Positions 7,399 to 16,903 are shown, counted from the stretch's first letter. The stretch: DNA of 35,723 nt from JANQIV01 sp050117315 (GCA_050117315.1 JASFMY010000062.1:1-35723); one strand, 5' to 3'. Numbers and translations are program-made. Notes: a model not told the origin generated them from the letters alone.

Positions 7399-8106
7399 TT
7401 AAAAATGAAATGCCGCACCGATGGTAAATGATACTCCGTCTATGTTTACTTTAGTATCAAAGCTGTTGCCGGAAAGCAGGTAAGTCCGGTTTTGATATTC
7501 GAATACCGATTTATTGTATTTGCTCGTAAGATCAACTTCGGGGTCGCGGAAGTTCATTTCTCCCCTGATCGAGAGGAAGTCTTCCACCATATAATCAAGC
7601 CCTGTTTTTATATGAATACCGAGTTCGGTTGAGCTGCCGGCATCCGTTACGGAAACGTCGCTGAAATTCCTGATGTGTTCGCCGAAATAAATTCCCACAC
7701 CTCCGCCCATGTAAAATTTAAACAGCTCTGTTGAAAAAGGAAGTATGTAATAAGCGGTTAGTTGAACAGGGTAAATCTTAAACCCGTCTTCAACATTCAT
7801 CAAATAACCGGTTACACTGTAATCCTGCCTGATGTGTTTTATCTTGTATTTTTCGACAGATAAACCTAGTGTTAGGCTCTCGTTAATCCTGTACCTAATT
7901 TCTGCCGAAACACTTTTTACATCATCATAATCCAAGGATTGATTGCTGGTGAATTCATCCTCTGATTTAGGATTAAGAAATAACTTTGACGTTGTAGTGT
8001 AGTTGTAATTAATTGATATTGAAAAATCGTTATCATCATATTGTGCGGAAATTTTAGCTGCCGCAGCTAACGATAAAATTAATATTGTAAGACTAATTTT
8101 TTTCAT
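7399..8106 (-). CDS. Outer-membrane beta-barrel protein, function unknown
   Basis: A 235-residue protein with a clear signal peptide (about residues 1-21, ending KISAQ). The mature part alternates polar and apolar residues in strands and ends in phenylalanine (GAAFHF), the usual signal for outer-membrane insertion. Segments such as VSAEIRYRINESLTLGL and FYMGGGVGIYFGE resemble small porin-like or OmpX/OmpW-type barrels. No enzymatic motif is seen. It stands alone on the minus strand, 47 bases before aroK, with the PpiD-like foldase upstream. Such foldases help outer-membrane proteins mature, but a specific link is only suggestive. Confidence 0.72.
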   Translation of the reverse strand: MKKISLTILILSLAAAAKISAQYDDNDFSISINYNYTTTSKLFLNPKSEDEFTSNQSLDYDDVKSVSAEIRYRINESLTLGLSVEKYKIKHIRQDYSVTGYLMNVEDGFKIYPVQLTAYYILPFSTELFKFYMGGGVGIYFGEHIRNFSDVSVTDAGSSTELGIHIKTGLDYMVEDFLSIRGEMNFRDPEVDLTSKYNKSVFEYQNRTYLLSGNSFDTKVNIDGVSFTIGAAFHF

Positions 8107-8183
8107 TATTCAAAAAAAAGGAATTAGCAGGAATTAGAAAAGTGAAAAAGAAGTGCCTAAAAAGATTACCGGACATATAAAAT

Positions 8184-8226
8184 CCCCGAAATCTTCTCGC
8201 TAACTGGACAAACAGAGATTTCGGGG
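8184..8226 (-). terminator. Hairpin terminator after the PpiD-like gene
   Basis: Read on the minus strand, CCCCGAAATCT and AGATTTCGGGG form a perfect 11-base-pair stem around a 21-base loop, followed by ATTTTAT. It begins nine bases past the stop of the foldase gene. The U-run is short, so this is a moderate rather than classic intrinsic terminator. Confidence 0.6.
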
Positions 8227-8234
8227 TTTAACAT

Positions 8235-10334
8235 TTATCTATAAAACAAATACCTTTCGTCAACTATCTCTGCTTCTTCTTTAAGATTCTGAACCCATTG
8301 ATTAAAGAATGTATTTCTTTTTTGATCCAGTAAGTTATTCAAGAAACCGCCTCTTTGTAGAGTATAAGCATTATCGTCCAATTTAGTTCTATAAGTTACT
8401 TTAATTAAATAAGAAGCGTTTTTGCCTTCAATAGGTTCGGAAATTTTATTCAATTCGGCATCGAATGCATATTCCGAGAAAGCATATTCTTCGTTGCCTA
8501 CGCCCTCAATTCTGCTTCCTCTTGTAAAATTACTTGCATAACCGAATTTAGCATTCCCGTAAAGTTTTTCACCGGCTTTAAGGTCCTCAGTATCGCCGAG
8601 TTCTTTCTTAATCTGTGATGCAATTTCAAATGTTTTTTCAATTTTCTTTTGTTTTTTAACGGCATTTTTAATACGGTTTTCAACCTCTTCAAAAGGGTTA
8701 AATCCTTCTTCAATATTTTCGGTAATCATCGGGACAAGGTATCCTTTGCGTACTTTAAAGACCGTGCCTATATTTCCCACGCTATTATCAAACGCAAATC
8801 TTACAAGCGCTTTGTTTGCACCAAGTCCGGGAATCACATTATTTTCGTCTGTAAAAGAAACTGTTTCAAATGTTTTAAGACCCAACTGCTCGGCTACCTT
8901 GTCAAACCCTTCATCTTCGGCAAGATAAGCAAAGTCGCCTGCATCGTTGTATGCCTTGTCTATTGTAACAGCCGAAGCTTTTATATTATTTACTATATTT
9001 TCTACAACAAATAAATCCGAAGTTCTGCTCATTACTTGAATTATGTGGTAACCGAATTGAGATTCGATTGGTTTCTGTACTTTGCCGACCGGTCCTTTAA
9101 AGCTTGCTTCTTCAAATGGTTTAACCATTTGTCCTTTGCCAAACCATCCCAATTCGCCGCCTTTAATTTTGCTGCCGGGATCATCGGATTCTTTTGCCGC
9201 TACGGCTGCAAAATCTTCACCGCCGCTTGTAACTCTTCTGTAAATATCCATTGCCTTGGCATAAGCAGAATCTTTGGTTGTTTCTTTGAAACTTACAAGG
9301 ATATGTCTTGCTTTCACAGACATTTTATTGGAGTTAACTCTATCATAAACTTTGTATAGATAGTAAGCATTATTGGATAATAAAGGCCCTACAAGTTTAC
9401 CCGGCTCAGCTTCATAAATAGCATCGGCCACATTTGAACTTAACCTTGTTAAGGCTATTGAATCCCTGCTGTATGGCTCATCGGAATAGATCTCAACATA
9501 GGTTTTAAAGTTGCTTGTATCGTCTGCTAATTTTTCAACTATTGCTTTTAAATTTTTCTCTATTCCCAATGAATCATTTTTTGAAGGGATATTTTCAAAC
9601 AGAACATACTTTAGTTTTCTCTGCTGTTTTTGAGCAAAATCTTCTTTATTCTTCTCATAATATTTCTTTAAATCTTCTTCCGTATAAGAAATCATTGAGT
9701 CCTTTATGGAACTGGAACTTATTTCCAGGTATTCTGCATTCATCTTAACTGCCTGGTCATAGAAAGCTCTTTCAATTTCTCCCTCGGAAACCGTAATAGA
9801 CGCCGATAGATACGATTGTAGTTTTTCCTGTATTTTCTGTTGGCTGACCTGTTCTTCAAGTTGTACAAGTATTTCTTTGTTGCTCGGATTAAATAGAGCA
9901 GCTTCGTATGCCTGCCTGTTAAAAGCACCGGTTGAATCAATAAAATTATTTATCAAAAATTGAGGAGGATTATCACCCAGTAAGACATCTCTTATTTCAT
10001 CCGGAGTAACAGAAATTCCCAATTCTTCAATTTTTTCTTCAACCAGCCTTTGATTAACTATTATATCCCAAACCTGATCTCTGAAAAGGTCCATTTGGGA
10101 TTCGTCAATTTCCTGCCCTGTTTGAGCGACCTGATTTTGGCGAGCAGTTTCCACATAGCGGGAATACTCCTGGTAGGATACTTCGTAGCCGTTTATTGTC
10201 CCAACGTAATTGGATCTCCTCCCTATAACGTCGCTAATTCTTGCATCGGACAGAACCATAAACAACACAAACAATCCACCGACCGTAATTATAAACCAGG
10301 GAGCAAGGCTCCTCATCTTGGCCATCATGCCCAT
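8235..10334 (-). CDS. PpiD/SurA-type membrane-anchored peptidyl-prolyl isomerase
   Basis: A 699-residue periplasmic folding factor with an N-terminal anchor. A short positively charged start is followed by one membrane segment (residues 11-28). A SurA-N-like helical chaperone region runs from about 40 to 200. A parvulin rotamase domain covers about 338-436 (VKARHILVSF ... GGELGWFGKGQMV ... IESQFGYHIIQV). A long C-terminal region may carry a second, degenerate isomerase-like fold. This matches PpiD-like proteins, which help newly exported proteins fold near the translocon. The start is fixed by a perfect GGAGGT nine bases upstream. It is followed by a hairpin terminator and appears to be its own unit. 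Confidence 0.9.
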   Translation of the reverse strand: MGMMAKMRSLAPWFIITVGGLFVLFMVLSDARISDVIGRRSNYVGTINGYEVSYQEYSRYVETARQNQVAQTGQEIDESQMDLFRDQVWDIIVNQRLVEEKIEELGISVTPDEIRDVLLGDNPPQFLINNFIDSTGAFNRQAYEAALFNPSNKEILVQLEEQVSQQKIQEKLQSYLSASITVSEGEIERAFYDQAVKMNAEYLEISSSSIKDSMISYTEEDLKKYYEKNKEDFAQKQQRKLKYVLFENIPSKNDSLGIEKNLKAIVEKLADDTSNFKTYVEIYSDEPYSRDSIALTRLSSNVADAIYEAEPGKLVGPLLSNNAYYLYKVYDRVNSNKMSVKARHILVSFKETTKDSAYAKAMDIYRRVTSGGEDFAAVAAKESDDPGSKIKGGELGWFGKGQMVKPFEEASFKGPVGKVQKPIESQFGYHIIQVMSRTSDLFVVENIVNNIKASAVTIDKAYNDAGDFAYLAEDEGFDKVAEQLGLKTFETVSFTDENNVIPGLGANKALVRFAFDNSVGNIGTVFKVRKGYLVPMITENIEEGFNPFEEVENRIKNAVKKQKKIEKTFEIASQIKKELGDTEDLKAGEKLYGNAKFGYASNFTRGSRIEGVGNEEYAFSEYAFDAELNKISEPIEGKNASYLIKVTYRTKLDDNAYTLQRGGFLNNLLDQKRNTFFNQWVQNLKEEAEIVDERYLFYR

Positions 10335-10343
10335 AAAACAATT

Positions 10344-10349
10344 ACCTCC
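10344..10349 (-). promoter_or_regulatory. Consensus ribosome binding site of the PpiD-like gene
   Basis: GGAGGT on the minus strand, nine bases from ATG 10334. It is the best Shine-Dalgarno match noticed in the window. It decides the start among four closely spaced methionines. Confidence 0.75.
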
Positions 10350-10436
10350 GTTTGAGCTTAAAAAAAAATTCAGATTACAAAATTAGATATGAAAATAGTT
10401 AAAAGCAATCACTTTCCGATGCAAAAAAAGCGGGTA

Positions 10437-11126
10437 TTACGTATCATTATTTTCGGAATTTTCCGAAAAATCTTCATTGGAATGCTTTATTAACTGGGCT
10501 TTCATTATAAAATATACTTCTTCACCAATATTGGTAGCATGGTCTCCCAGTCTTTCGAGTTCCCGGAAAACCGAGTAAAATATTAATCCGGAATCGATAT
10601 TCTCTGTTTTTTCTTTCATTATTTCTTTAATCAGCTTGGAGTCCTCTATCACCAGATCATCAAGCTTATCATCCGAAGATATTACTTTTTTTGCAAGATC
10701 AATGTCATTGCTTATAAATGAATCAATAGCCATTTTTATCATAGAGCGTGCAATTCCGGCAATTTCGTTAAAATGCAGTCTCGGGAAAAATTCCGGTATT
10801 GCCTGCAGCTCTTTTGAATCGAGCGCAATGTTAACCGCTATATCACCAATTCTTTCGAGGTTTGCATTAATTTTTAAAGCAGACATTATCAAACGCAGGT
10901 CCATTGCCACAGGCTGGTTTAGTGCAAACATTTTTTGGCATATCTTTTCAATTTTAATATCGTATTTATCCACCCTATTGTCGCGGTCCTCAACAATATC
11001 GGCCAGTGTATGGTTATTCTTTTCAATGGAACGGATTGCAAATTCTACCTGCTCATCAACCAGGCTACACATTTTTATAAGTTTAGTTTTAAGTTTGTCG
11101 ATTTGTATGTCAAATAATCTTTCCAT
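10437..11126 (-). CDS. phoU: Phosphate-signalling protein PhoU
   Basis: About 229 residues with the two tandem three-helix PhoU repeats. The first carries the acidic segment DRDNRVDKYD and then LRLIMSALKINANLERIGD; the second carries RELERLGDHATNIGEE. These E/DxxxD clusters bind metal in the family. PhoU couples the Pst transporter to the PhoR kinase and dampens phosphate uptake. It is last in pstSCAB-phoU. ATG 11126 comes one base after the pstB stop; TTG 11135 in frame would overlap pstB and is less likely. No phoB/phoR pair lies in the window. Confidence 0.95.
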   Translation of the reverse strand: MERLFDIQIDKLKTKLIKMCSLVDEQVEFAIRSIEKNNHTLADIVEDRDNRVDKYDIKIEKICQKMFALNQPVAMDLRLIMSALKINANLERIGDIAVNIALDSKELQAIPEFFPRLHFNEIAGIARSMIKMAIDSFISNDIDLAKKVISSDDKLDDLVIEDSKLIKEIMKEKTENIDSGLIFYSVFRELERLGDHATNIGEEVYFIMKAQLIKHSNEDFSENSENNDT

Positions 11127-11127
11127 A

Positions 11128-11886
11128 TCAACCAAACCTACCTGTTAAATAATCTTCTGTTTGTTTATTAGAAGGATTTGTAAATAATTTTGTTGTTTTA
11201 TCATATTCCACCAACTGTCCCAAATAAAAAAAAGCTGTGAAGTCGCTTATTCTTGCTGCCTGCTGCATATTATGCGTTACTACTATTATGGTATATTTTT
11301 TCTTTAAATCAAATATTAATTCTTCAATTTTAGCAGTCGAAATAGGATCGAGCATACTAGCAGGTTCATCCATTAACAAAATATCGGGCTCCACAGTAAG
11401 GGCACGAGCAATGCATAATCTCTGCTGTTGGCCTGCCGATAAACTCAGAGCGTTGTCGTCAAGCCTGTCCTTTATTTCATCCCAAATGGCCGCTTTAGTA
11501 CATGTTTCCTCAATTATGTTTTCAATCTTTTTTTTGCTTTTAATACCGTGAATTTTTGGGGCAAATGCAAGGTTTTCATAAACGGATTTCGGAAATAAAT
11601 TGGAACTTTGAAACACCATTCCAACCAATCTTCTTAAATTGACAACATCAATATTATCATTGTAAATATTGATGTTGTCGATTAATACCTCGCCTTTTTT
11701 CCTAAATCCCACCATCAATTCGTTCATTCTATTTATAGTCCTTAAAAAACTGGTTTTACCGCAGCCTGACGGACCAATTATCGATGTAACCCTTTTATCA
11801 AAAATCTCAATTGAAACCCTATTTAGCGCCTGCAAATAATTAAAAAAAACGCTGAGTTCATTTACCTTTATTTTAATCTTACGCAT
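11128..11886 (-). CDS. pstB: Phosphate ABC transporter ATP-binding protein
   Basis: This is the cytoplasmic ATPase subunit of the high-affinity phosphate importer. In 252 residues it shows Walker A GPSGCGKT (38-45), the Q-loop in MVFQSSNLFPKS, the signature LSAGQQQR, Walker B DILLMDEPAS and the switch histidine in VVTHNMQQAARI. The family signature is usually LSGGQQQR; the alanine here is a common substitution. The LFPKSVYENLAF stretch is typical of PstB rather than other ABC ATPases. It is five bases from pstA and one from phoU. Confidence 0.96.
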   Translation of the reverse strand: MRKIKIKVNELSVFFNYLQALNRVSIEIFDKRVTSIIGPSGCGKTSFLRTINRMNELMVGFRKKGEVLIDNINIYNDNIDVVNLRRLVGMVFQSSNLFPKSVYENLAFAPKIHGIKSKKKIENIIEETCTKAAIWDEIKDRLDDNALSLSAGQQQRLCIARALTVEPDILLMDEPASMLDPISTAKIEELIFDLKKKYTIIVVTHNMQQAARISDFTAFFYLGQLVEYDKTTKLFTNPSNKQTEDYLTGRFG

Positions 11887-11891
11887 ATACT

Positions 11892-12878
11892 CTAAACCCT
11901 CTTAATCTCACTCATTGTCTGTCTGAATTTATACCTAAAAACTATAGCGGTAAGATTTAACAAAATTACTATACTAATTAAAACCATAGTTGTTCCATAT
12001 TGAATAGGCATTGTTAAGGTCGGATTAGTTGACTGGGTTGCCAAAATAAAGATATGGTATGATAAATACATAAATTGTTCTGCAGGATTTATCATCGGAA
12101 TAGAGAAAAACCCCATATCAAAATAGGCTACCGGGAGCTGGGGTAAAAAGAATGCACAGCCCAGGAATAACAGGGGAGCAGTCTCGCCTGCGCCACGACT
12201 TATTGACAGTATTATACCCGTTAAGATGCCGGACCTCGCTTGCGGGAATACTACGGTTTTTATAGTCTGCCACTTTGAAGCGCCTAACCCTAGCGAAGCC
12301 ACTCTTTGACTTTTGGGTACGGCTTTTAAGGCCTCAATTGACGAAACTATTATTGTCGGCAGCACAAGTATTGCCAGGGTTGCAGATGCCCAAAGCATGG
12401 CGGGTTTTCCAAGAAACAATCCCGTATTAAATAATGTATCATATCCCCTTCCTACAAAAAGAACAAAAAAGCCCAGACCGAATAATCCAAAGACAATAGA
12501 AGGAACACCTGCAAGGTTATTAACCGTGATCCTCAAAATCCTATTAAACAAATTATCTTTTGCATATTCGCTCATATAAATTGCAGCAAACACCCCTACG
12601 GGGACAGCAAATAAAACCATTAAGAAGACAACTACAATAGTCCCGAATATTGCCGGTCCAATACCGCCTTCGGTCATATTGTTTTTAGGGGCGGATGTAA
12701 TAAATTCCCAGTTGATCACAGAGCTTCCTTCATACACAATTTTACCGAGAATCAAAAACAAAACTGCTATTATCGAATACGTGAAAAGTCTAATTAAAGA
12801 CATCACTATCAAATCTTTGAAGTCTTTATTGTTTTTATCTTTGATTAAGCTTTTTATGTCCCTGCTGCTCATCTTCAT
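11892..12878 (-). CDS. pstA: Phosphate ABC transporter permease
   Basis: A 328-residue inner-membrane permease with about six membrane segments. The family EAA-loop region lies in ALKAVPKSQRVASLGLGASKW. The stretch FGTIVVVFLMVLFAVPVGV and the conserved NNLAGVPSIVFGLFGLG identify PstA. It forms the channel with PstC and is driven by PstB. Its ATG shares one base with the pstC stop (TAATG). A second ATG two codons in is also possible. Confidence 0.95.
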   Translation of the reverse strand: MKMSSRDIKSLIKDKNNKDFKDLIVMSLIRLFTYSIIAVLFLILGKIVYEGSSVINWEFITSAPKNNMTEGGIGPAIFGTIVVVFLMVLFAVPVGVFAAIYMSEYAKDNLFNRILRITVNNLAGVPSIVFGLFGLGFFVLFVGRGYDTLFNTGLFLGKPAMLWASATLAILVLPTIIVSSIEALKAVPKSQRVASLGLGASKWQTIKTVVFPQARSGILTGIILSISRGAGETAPLLFLGCAFFLPQLPVAYFDMGFFSIPMINPAEQFMYLSYHIFILATQSTNPTLTMPIQYGTTMVLISIVILLNLTAIVFRYKFRQTMSEIKRV

Positions 12879-13843
12879 TAATAGTCAATCTTTTTTCTCA
12901 TTTTATTTAATATTAATTCTGCAATTAAGTTCAATATAAATGTAATAACAAAAAGAACAAGCCCTATAAAAAACAGGGCGGAATAATGTGCCGAATCCTG
13001 TGATACTTCGCCTAACTCAGCGGCTATAGTTGCTGTCATTGTTCTTACGCTTCTGAATAAATCAATTGAAACTGCGGCAGCATTACCCGACGCCATTAAA
13101 ACAATCATTGTTTCGCCTATTGCTCTTCCGAAACCCAATATTATTGAAGCCGACAAACCGCTTACGGCGGTCGGAATTAGAACTTTAAATATTGTTTGAA
13201 ATTTATTCGCTCCAAGTGCATATGAAGCCATTCTTATTTCTTTCGGGACCGAATTAAGCGCATCTTCGGTTAATGATGTAATTATGGGAATAATTATAAA
13301 AGAGAGCCCGAGAGATGCAATAAATGCATTCAACCTGTTGATCGGATTAAATATATCCTGAAATATACTTGCAACTACAACAAGCATAAAAAAACCAAGC
13401 ACAACCGTTGGTATGCCGGCGAATATTTCTATTACCGGTTTGAGTAATTCTCTGGTTCTGTTTGTTGCTATTTCCGAAAGATAAATTCCTACCGAAATAC
13501 CGAATACAGTGGAAATAAGTGTTGCCGGAATTGAAATTAACAAGCTTCCCAAAATTAACGGGATTAAAGAATACCTCGGCTGGTCCGAAGTTGGATACCA
13601 TTGGTATATTTGCGTTTCTTTCCCGTTTTCAAAAACCGTCTTGTATATGAAATCCTTAATTGCAATTACATCCAGGGCTTTTAATCCTTCTTTCAATAAG
13701 AAAGCAAGAATCAATGTGAAAAGTACAATTACAACCAGGCTATTCAGCGTAAAAAAGTATTTAATTACCCTTTCCTTCAATAAAGTTTTTTTAGATTTGC
13801 TTTTAGCATAAGGAGAGCTATTTGGGGTGTCAATTCTTATCAT
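12878..13843 (-). CDS. pstC: Phosphate ABC transporter permease
   Basis: A 321-residue membrane partner of PstA. It has an N-terminal cytoplasmic tail of about 30 residues, then a membrane segment (FTLNSLVVIVLFTLILAF). After a longer extracytoplasmic loop comes the permease core with EIFAGIPTVVLGFFML and the EAA-like loop ALNSVPKEIRMASYALGANKF. The conserved GFGRAIGETMIVLMASGN segment is diagnostic. It starts seven bases after pstS and overlaps pstA by one base, as expected for equal translation of the two permeases. Confidence 0.95.
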   Translation of the reverse strand: MIRIDTPNSSPYAKSKSKKTLLKERVIKYFFTLNSLVVIVLFTLILAFLLKEGLKALDVIAIKDFIYKTVFENGKETQIYQWYPTSDQPRYSLIPLILGSLLISIPATLISTVFGISVGIYLSEIATNRTRELLKPVIEIFAGIPTVVLGFFMLVVVASIFQDIFNPINRLNAFIASLGLSFIIIPIITSLTEDALNSVPKEIRMASYALGANKFQTIFKVLIPTAVSGLSASIILGFGRAIGETMIVLMASGNAAAVSIDLFRSVRTMTATIAAELGEVSQDSAHYSALFFIGLVLFVITFILNLIAELILNKMRKKIDY

Positions 13844-13850
13844 AACGGAA

Positions 13851-14753
13851 CTATTTCTCAGAACTAAGGGGAATATATTGCATATTTTTTACAATTTCCT
13901 GCCCTTTGTCGGAAATTATAAAGTCAATAAACTTTTTAATTTCATTTGTAGGAGCCCCGTTGGTATAACAATACAAATATCTTGATAAAGGGTAATTGCC
14001 GTTCCAGATAATCTCGTAGTTTACTTCACCTTTGAGTACAGGAGAAAATTTTAACCCGGGATTTTCATCAGATTCAATATAGACTACTTTTAAATCTTCC
14101 CTATTGGCAAAATACCCTACTCCGCCGTAGCCAATTCCTCTTATATCTTTCGATACCGCTTCGCCTAAAGCTGCTGTTCCCTGTAGCACTTGTGTCCGCA
14201 CAGAAAAGTCAACCGAAAAACCTTTGTCATTTTTGCCCAGCACAGATTGCTTAAAATATTCATATGTACCGCTGCTGTTCTCTCTTCCGTATAAAATTAT
14301 TTCGTGGTTTAAACCGCCTACTTCACTCCAGTTTTTTATTACTCCGCTATAAATATCTTTTATTTCTTTTAGCGATAATGAGTTTACATGATTTTCGGGA
14401 TTTACTATAATTGCAATCCCGTCAAGCGCCACTTCAAATTTTTTCGGGAATATGTTTAACGATTTGGCTTTTTCTATTTCCTTGTCTTTCAATTCCCTGC
14501 TAATATTTGCGATGTTGGCCGTACCGTTCAAAAGAGAAGCTATACCTGTTCCAGAACCGCCGCCCGTAACTTGTACAGAAATTTCAGGATACTTAGTCAT
14601 AAATAATTCAGCCCACCGCTGGGTTAAATTAACCATCGTATCCGACCCTTTGATTAGGATAGTGTTTTTATTATTTCTATCCGAAATTTTGCAGGAAATT
14701 AGAATAGAAGATAGAAACAAAAAACACACGATATTTAATAAGAGTCTATGCAT
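13851..14753 (-). CDS. pstS: Phosphate-binding lipoprotein PstS
   Basis: A 300-residue substrate-binding protein of the PBP-like II fold. The signal peptide ends in a lipobox (LIS-C, Cys21), so the mature protein is probably a lipoprotein. Phosphate-site segments are KGSDTMVNLTQRW, VTGGGSGTGIASLL and YGRENSSGTYEYF, all conserved in PstS. It captures phosphate and delivers it to PstC/PstA. It is first in the pst operon. Family members usually rise under phosphate starvation; no Pho box could be recognised upstream. Confidence 0.95.
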   Translation of the reverse strand: MHRLLLNIVCFLFLSSILISCKISDRNNKNTILIKGSDTMVNLTQRWAELFMTKYPEISVQVTGGGSGTGIASLLNGTANIANISRELKDKEIEKAKSLNIFPKKFEVALDGIAIIVNPENHVNSLSLKEIKDIYSGVIKNWSEVGGLNHEIILYGRENSSGTYEYFKQSVLGKNDKGFSVDFSVRTQVLQGTAALGEAVSKDIRGIGYGGVGYFANREDLKVVYIESDENPGLKFSPVLKGEVNYEIIWNGNYPLSRYLYCYTNGAPTNEIKKFIDFIISDKGQEIVKNMQYIPLSSEK

Positions 14754-14892
14754 TAGCTAATACCAAATTTATAAAGTTGCAAGTTAAAAAGATTTTTTAG
14801 AAATGATTAGACTCAATATATTATTATTACATTAAAATTTATCCGGATTAAAGCAGCAGATAGCAGTCGGCTAAAAAAACAATACAAAGGTT
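14754..14892 (-). promoter_or_regulatory. Intergenic region before the pst operon
   Basis: This 139-base AT-rich gap between coaD and pstS is the only sizeable gap ahead of pstSCAB-phoU and so probably holds its promoter. I see no convincing direct-repeat Pho box and no strong hairpin after coaD. Read-through from coaD is possible. Confidence 0.35.
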
Positions 14893-15375
14893 TTACTTTA
14901 TTTCCGATTTCTCTTTTAGCTTTCTTTTTACAATATCCGGTACAAAACTGCTGACATCGCCTTCGAACTGGGCTAGGTTTCTCACAATTGTTGAATTCAA
15001 ATAAGTATATTTCTCATGCGGCATCAAGAAAATAGTTTTAATTCCGTTCGAAAGCTTTCTATTCATTAATGCCATTTGAAACTCATATTCAAAATCGCTT
15101 ATCGCTCTCAATCCTCTGATTATTCCAACTGCACCCAGTTGTTTTGCATGGTCAACTACCAGCCCGTCGTAAGAATCTACCAGTACATTTGGAATATCTT
15201 CCAAACTTATCCTTAACATTTCCAATCTTTCTTCAACTGTGAACATATTTGTTTTGGCGGGATTTTTTGCAACCGTTACAACTACTTCATCAAATAAATC
15301 CGTAGCTCTTTGGATAATATCAATGTGTCCATACGTTACCGGGTCAAAAGTCCCGGGATATATAACTCGTTTCAT
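14893..15375 (-). CDS. coaD: Pantetheine-phosphate adenylyltransferase
   Basis: This enzyme catalyses the fourth step of coenzyme A synthesis, joining ATP and 4'-phosphopantetheine to give dephospho-CoA. The 160-residue length is standard. The nucleotidyltransferase motif TYGH is at residues 14-17 within YPGTFDPVTYGH. GIIRGLRAISDFEYE and the late YTYLNSTIVR segment (the S-S/T-x-x-R lid) confirm the identity. It follows rsmD after a 50-base gap, an arrangement common in bacteria. Confidence 0.97.
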   Translation of the reverse strand: MKRVIYPGTFDPVTYGHIDIIQRATDLFDEVVVTVAKNPAKTNMFTVEERLEMLRISLEDIPNVLVDSYDGLVVDHAKQLGAVGIIRGLRAISDFEYEFQMALMNRKLSNGIKTIFLMPHEKYTYLNSTIVRNLAQFEGDVSSFVPDIVKRKLKEKSEIK

Positions 15376-15425
15376 AACAACGTTTGTTTATAGGTTTAAT
15401 ACAAATGTTAAAAATAAGTGAAAAA

Positions 15426-15980
15426 TTACTTATTGCCAAACTTATGGACATAAATCAAGCTATCACCCATTCTTTTTGCCGGGTTTATTTTAAATGCTTC
15501 TATATCTTTCTTTTCCGTTTGGATTGATCTTTCTATGATGAATAAAGAATGCCGGGATAAAAATTCATTTTCAATTATGTTGTTGAAAACAAAATGAATA
15601 TCATCATTAAAAAAAGGCGGGTCCGCTATAATCAAATCATATTGAATATGACTCTCGAATTTCGAAAATTTCACCGCATCGGTTTTAAAAACTTTCGCGG
15701 AATCTTCTATGCCTAGAGTTTTCAAATTTTCCTTTAAAACATTTAGCACGTTATAATTTTTTTCTATGAAATGAACTTCTTTTGCTCCCCTGCTTATAAT
15801 TTCTATACCAAGCGACCCGGAGCCTGCATAAATATCACAAGCGGTTATGCCATCAAAATCTACGAAATTGTTAAGGTAATTAAAAATAGCTTCTTTATTT
15901 TTATCCGTTGTAGGTCTTACCAACTTAGACTTGGGCATTTTTATTGTTCTGCCTTTGAGCTTGCCCGTAATAACTCTCAT
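15426..15980 (-). CDS. rsmD: 16S rRNA (guanine-966-N2)-methyltransferase
   Basis: A 184-residue SAM-dependent methyltransferase. The start MRVITGKLKGR and the RPTTDKNKEAIFNYL segment are RsmD hallmarks. The SAM-binding motif is DIYAGSGSLGIE, and the catalytic DPPF lies at 120-123. RsmD methylates the exocyclic amine of G966 in the small-subunit rRNA. Its ATG overlaps the stop of the PilM/DUF3822-like gene by one base (TAATG), and coaD follows. Confidence 0.95.
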   Translation of the reverse strand: MRVITGKLKGRTIKMPKSKLVRPTTDKNKEAIFNYLNNFVDFDGITACDIYAGSGSLGIEIISRGAKEVHFIEKNYNVLNVLKENLKTLGIEDSAKVFKTDAVKFSKFESHIQYDLIIADPPFFNDDIHFVFNNIIENEFLSRHSLFIIERSIQTEKKDIEAFKINPAKRMGDSLIYVHKFGNK

Positions 15981-16903
15981 TAGACTTTTCTCAGAGTTAT
16001 ACCTGTAGAAGAGGTAAAGGAATTATACTTTTCCCGGTAGGTTTCATTTTCTTTGAGGCTTTCGCTTATATTCAAAACATTAAACGGGTTTAGTTTTATC
16101 AAAGAGATTCCCATATTTTCTTTTACCGCGTGTAACAAATACTCTGATACCGATTCGCCTGAAATATAAAAATTTGCAATCTGGCTGCGGTCAATCCCGT
16201 GGTCAGATACTTTCTGAATCTCGTTCGCAATTGAGGTTACAAGCTCCGATGCACTTTTTATAGCCGATATTTTAAAGTAAACCGGATTACCGTTTTGAAC
16301 AACAATTACCGAAACTGTTTTTTCACTTACCAGAACACTCAGGTATTTTGACTCCATCTGGTCCTGGTTCTCAAGGGTTATTATAGAAGTGGCCGCAATA
16401 TGTGCATTATCAACAAATCTCAGTTTTAAATTATTGCGGACAGCAAATTTGTGAAATATCTTCAAATACTTTTTAGGAATTATGATTAATAAGATATTCT
16501 TTCTTTCTTTATAAAGTATGCTATCTTTTAGAATAAACTGGCATGAAAACTCATCCGGGCTGTTATCTGGAAATAATACCGAAAGTTCCCAGTCAATATG
16601 TTTCTTTAAATCCGTATTGGAAAGTGCCGACTCAAAAGGCAGTTCAACTATTTTAAAAATATCATCCGGTAATGAAAAAGAAATGTGATTGGATTTTAGA
16701 GGTTTTCTTAAAATAATTTCATTATAAGCTTTTTGGAGAATGGTGATGATTTTGGCTTCGCTGTCGGATAATTTCCAGAACTCCGAAAAATATTCCTCAT
16801 CAACATTCTCCAAAATAAATTTATCTTCTTTATAGTCTATTTCAACTATTTGCAATTTGCTGCCGGATATGTTAAATCCGGCATGTCCTTTAAAGAACGA
16901 CAT
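15980..16903 (-). CDS. PilM/DUF3822-like actin-fold protein
   Basis: A 307-residue protein without signal or membrane segments. The start GHAGFNISGSKLQIVEID looks like the first phosphate-loop strand of an ASKHA (actin/PilM) fold. HISFSLPDDIFKIVELPF is very like the PilM 'lp...v..r.ielP' region, and KKHIDWELSVLFPD matches the following helix. The second half (SVLVSEKTVSVIVVQNGNPVYFK) repeats the fold. In Bacteroidota a DUF3822 protein of this kind commonly precedes rsmD, as here. PilM proteins sit at the cytoplasmic face of type IV pilus or secretion machines; no PilN/PilO/PilQ gene is nearby, so the role is open. Confidence 0.7.
   Translation of the reverse strand: MSFFKGHAGFNISGSKLQIVEIDYKEDKFILENVDEEYFSEFWKLSDSEAKIITILQKAYNEIILRKPLKSNHISFSLPDDIFKIVELPFESALSNTDLKKHIDWELSVLFPDNSPDEFSCQFILKDSILYKERKNILLIIIPKKYLKIFHKFAVRNNLKLRFVDNAHIAATSIITLENQDQMESKYLSVLVSEKTVSVIVVQNGNPVYFKISAIKSASELVTSIANEIQKVSDHGIDRSQIANFYISGESVSEYLLHAVKENMGISLIKLNPFNVLNISESLKENETYREKYNSFTSSTGITLRKV

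Noticed and set aside
8649..9359. Open frames on the plus strand opposite the PpiD-like gene
   Set aside because: Composition (Phe/Cys/Ser rich) and position show they are reverse readings of the foldase gene.
10636..11148. 170-codon open frame opposite phoU
   Set aside because: phoU is certain on the other strand; this frame is low-complexity antisense reading.
14764..14771. TAAATTTG on the minus strand, matching the Bacteroidota -7 element TAnnTTTG before pstS
   Set aside because: It lies only 11 bases before the start codon, has no TTG at the right distance upstream, and such strings are expected by chance in AT-rich DNA.
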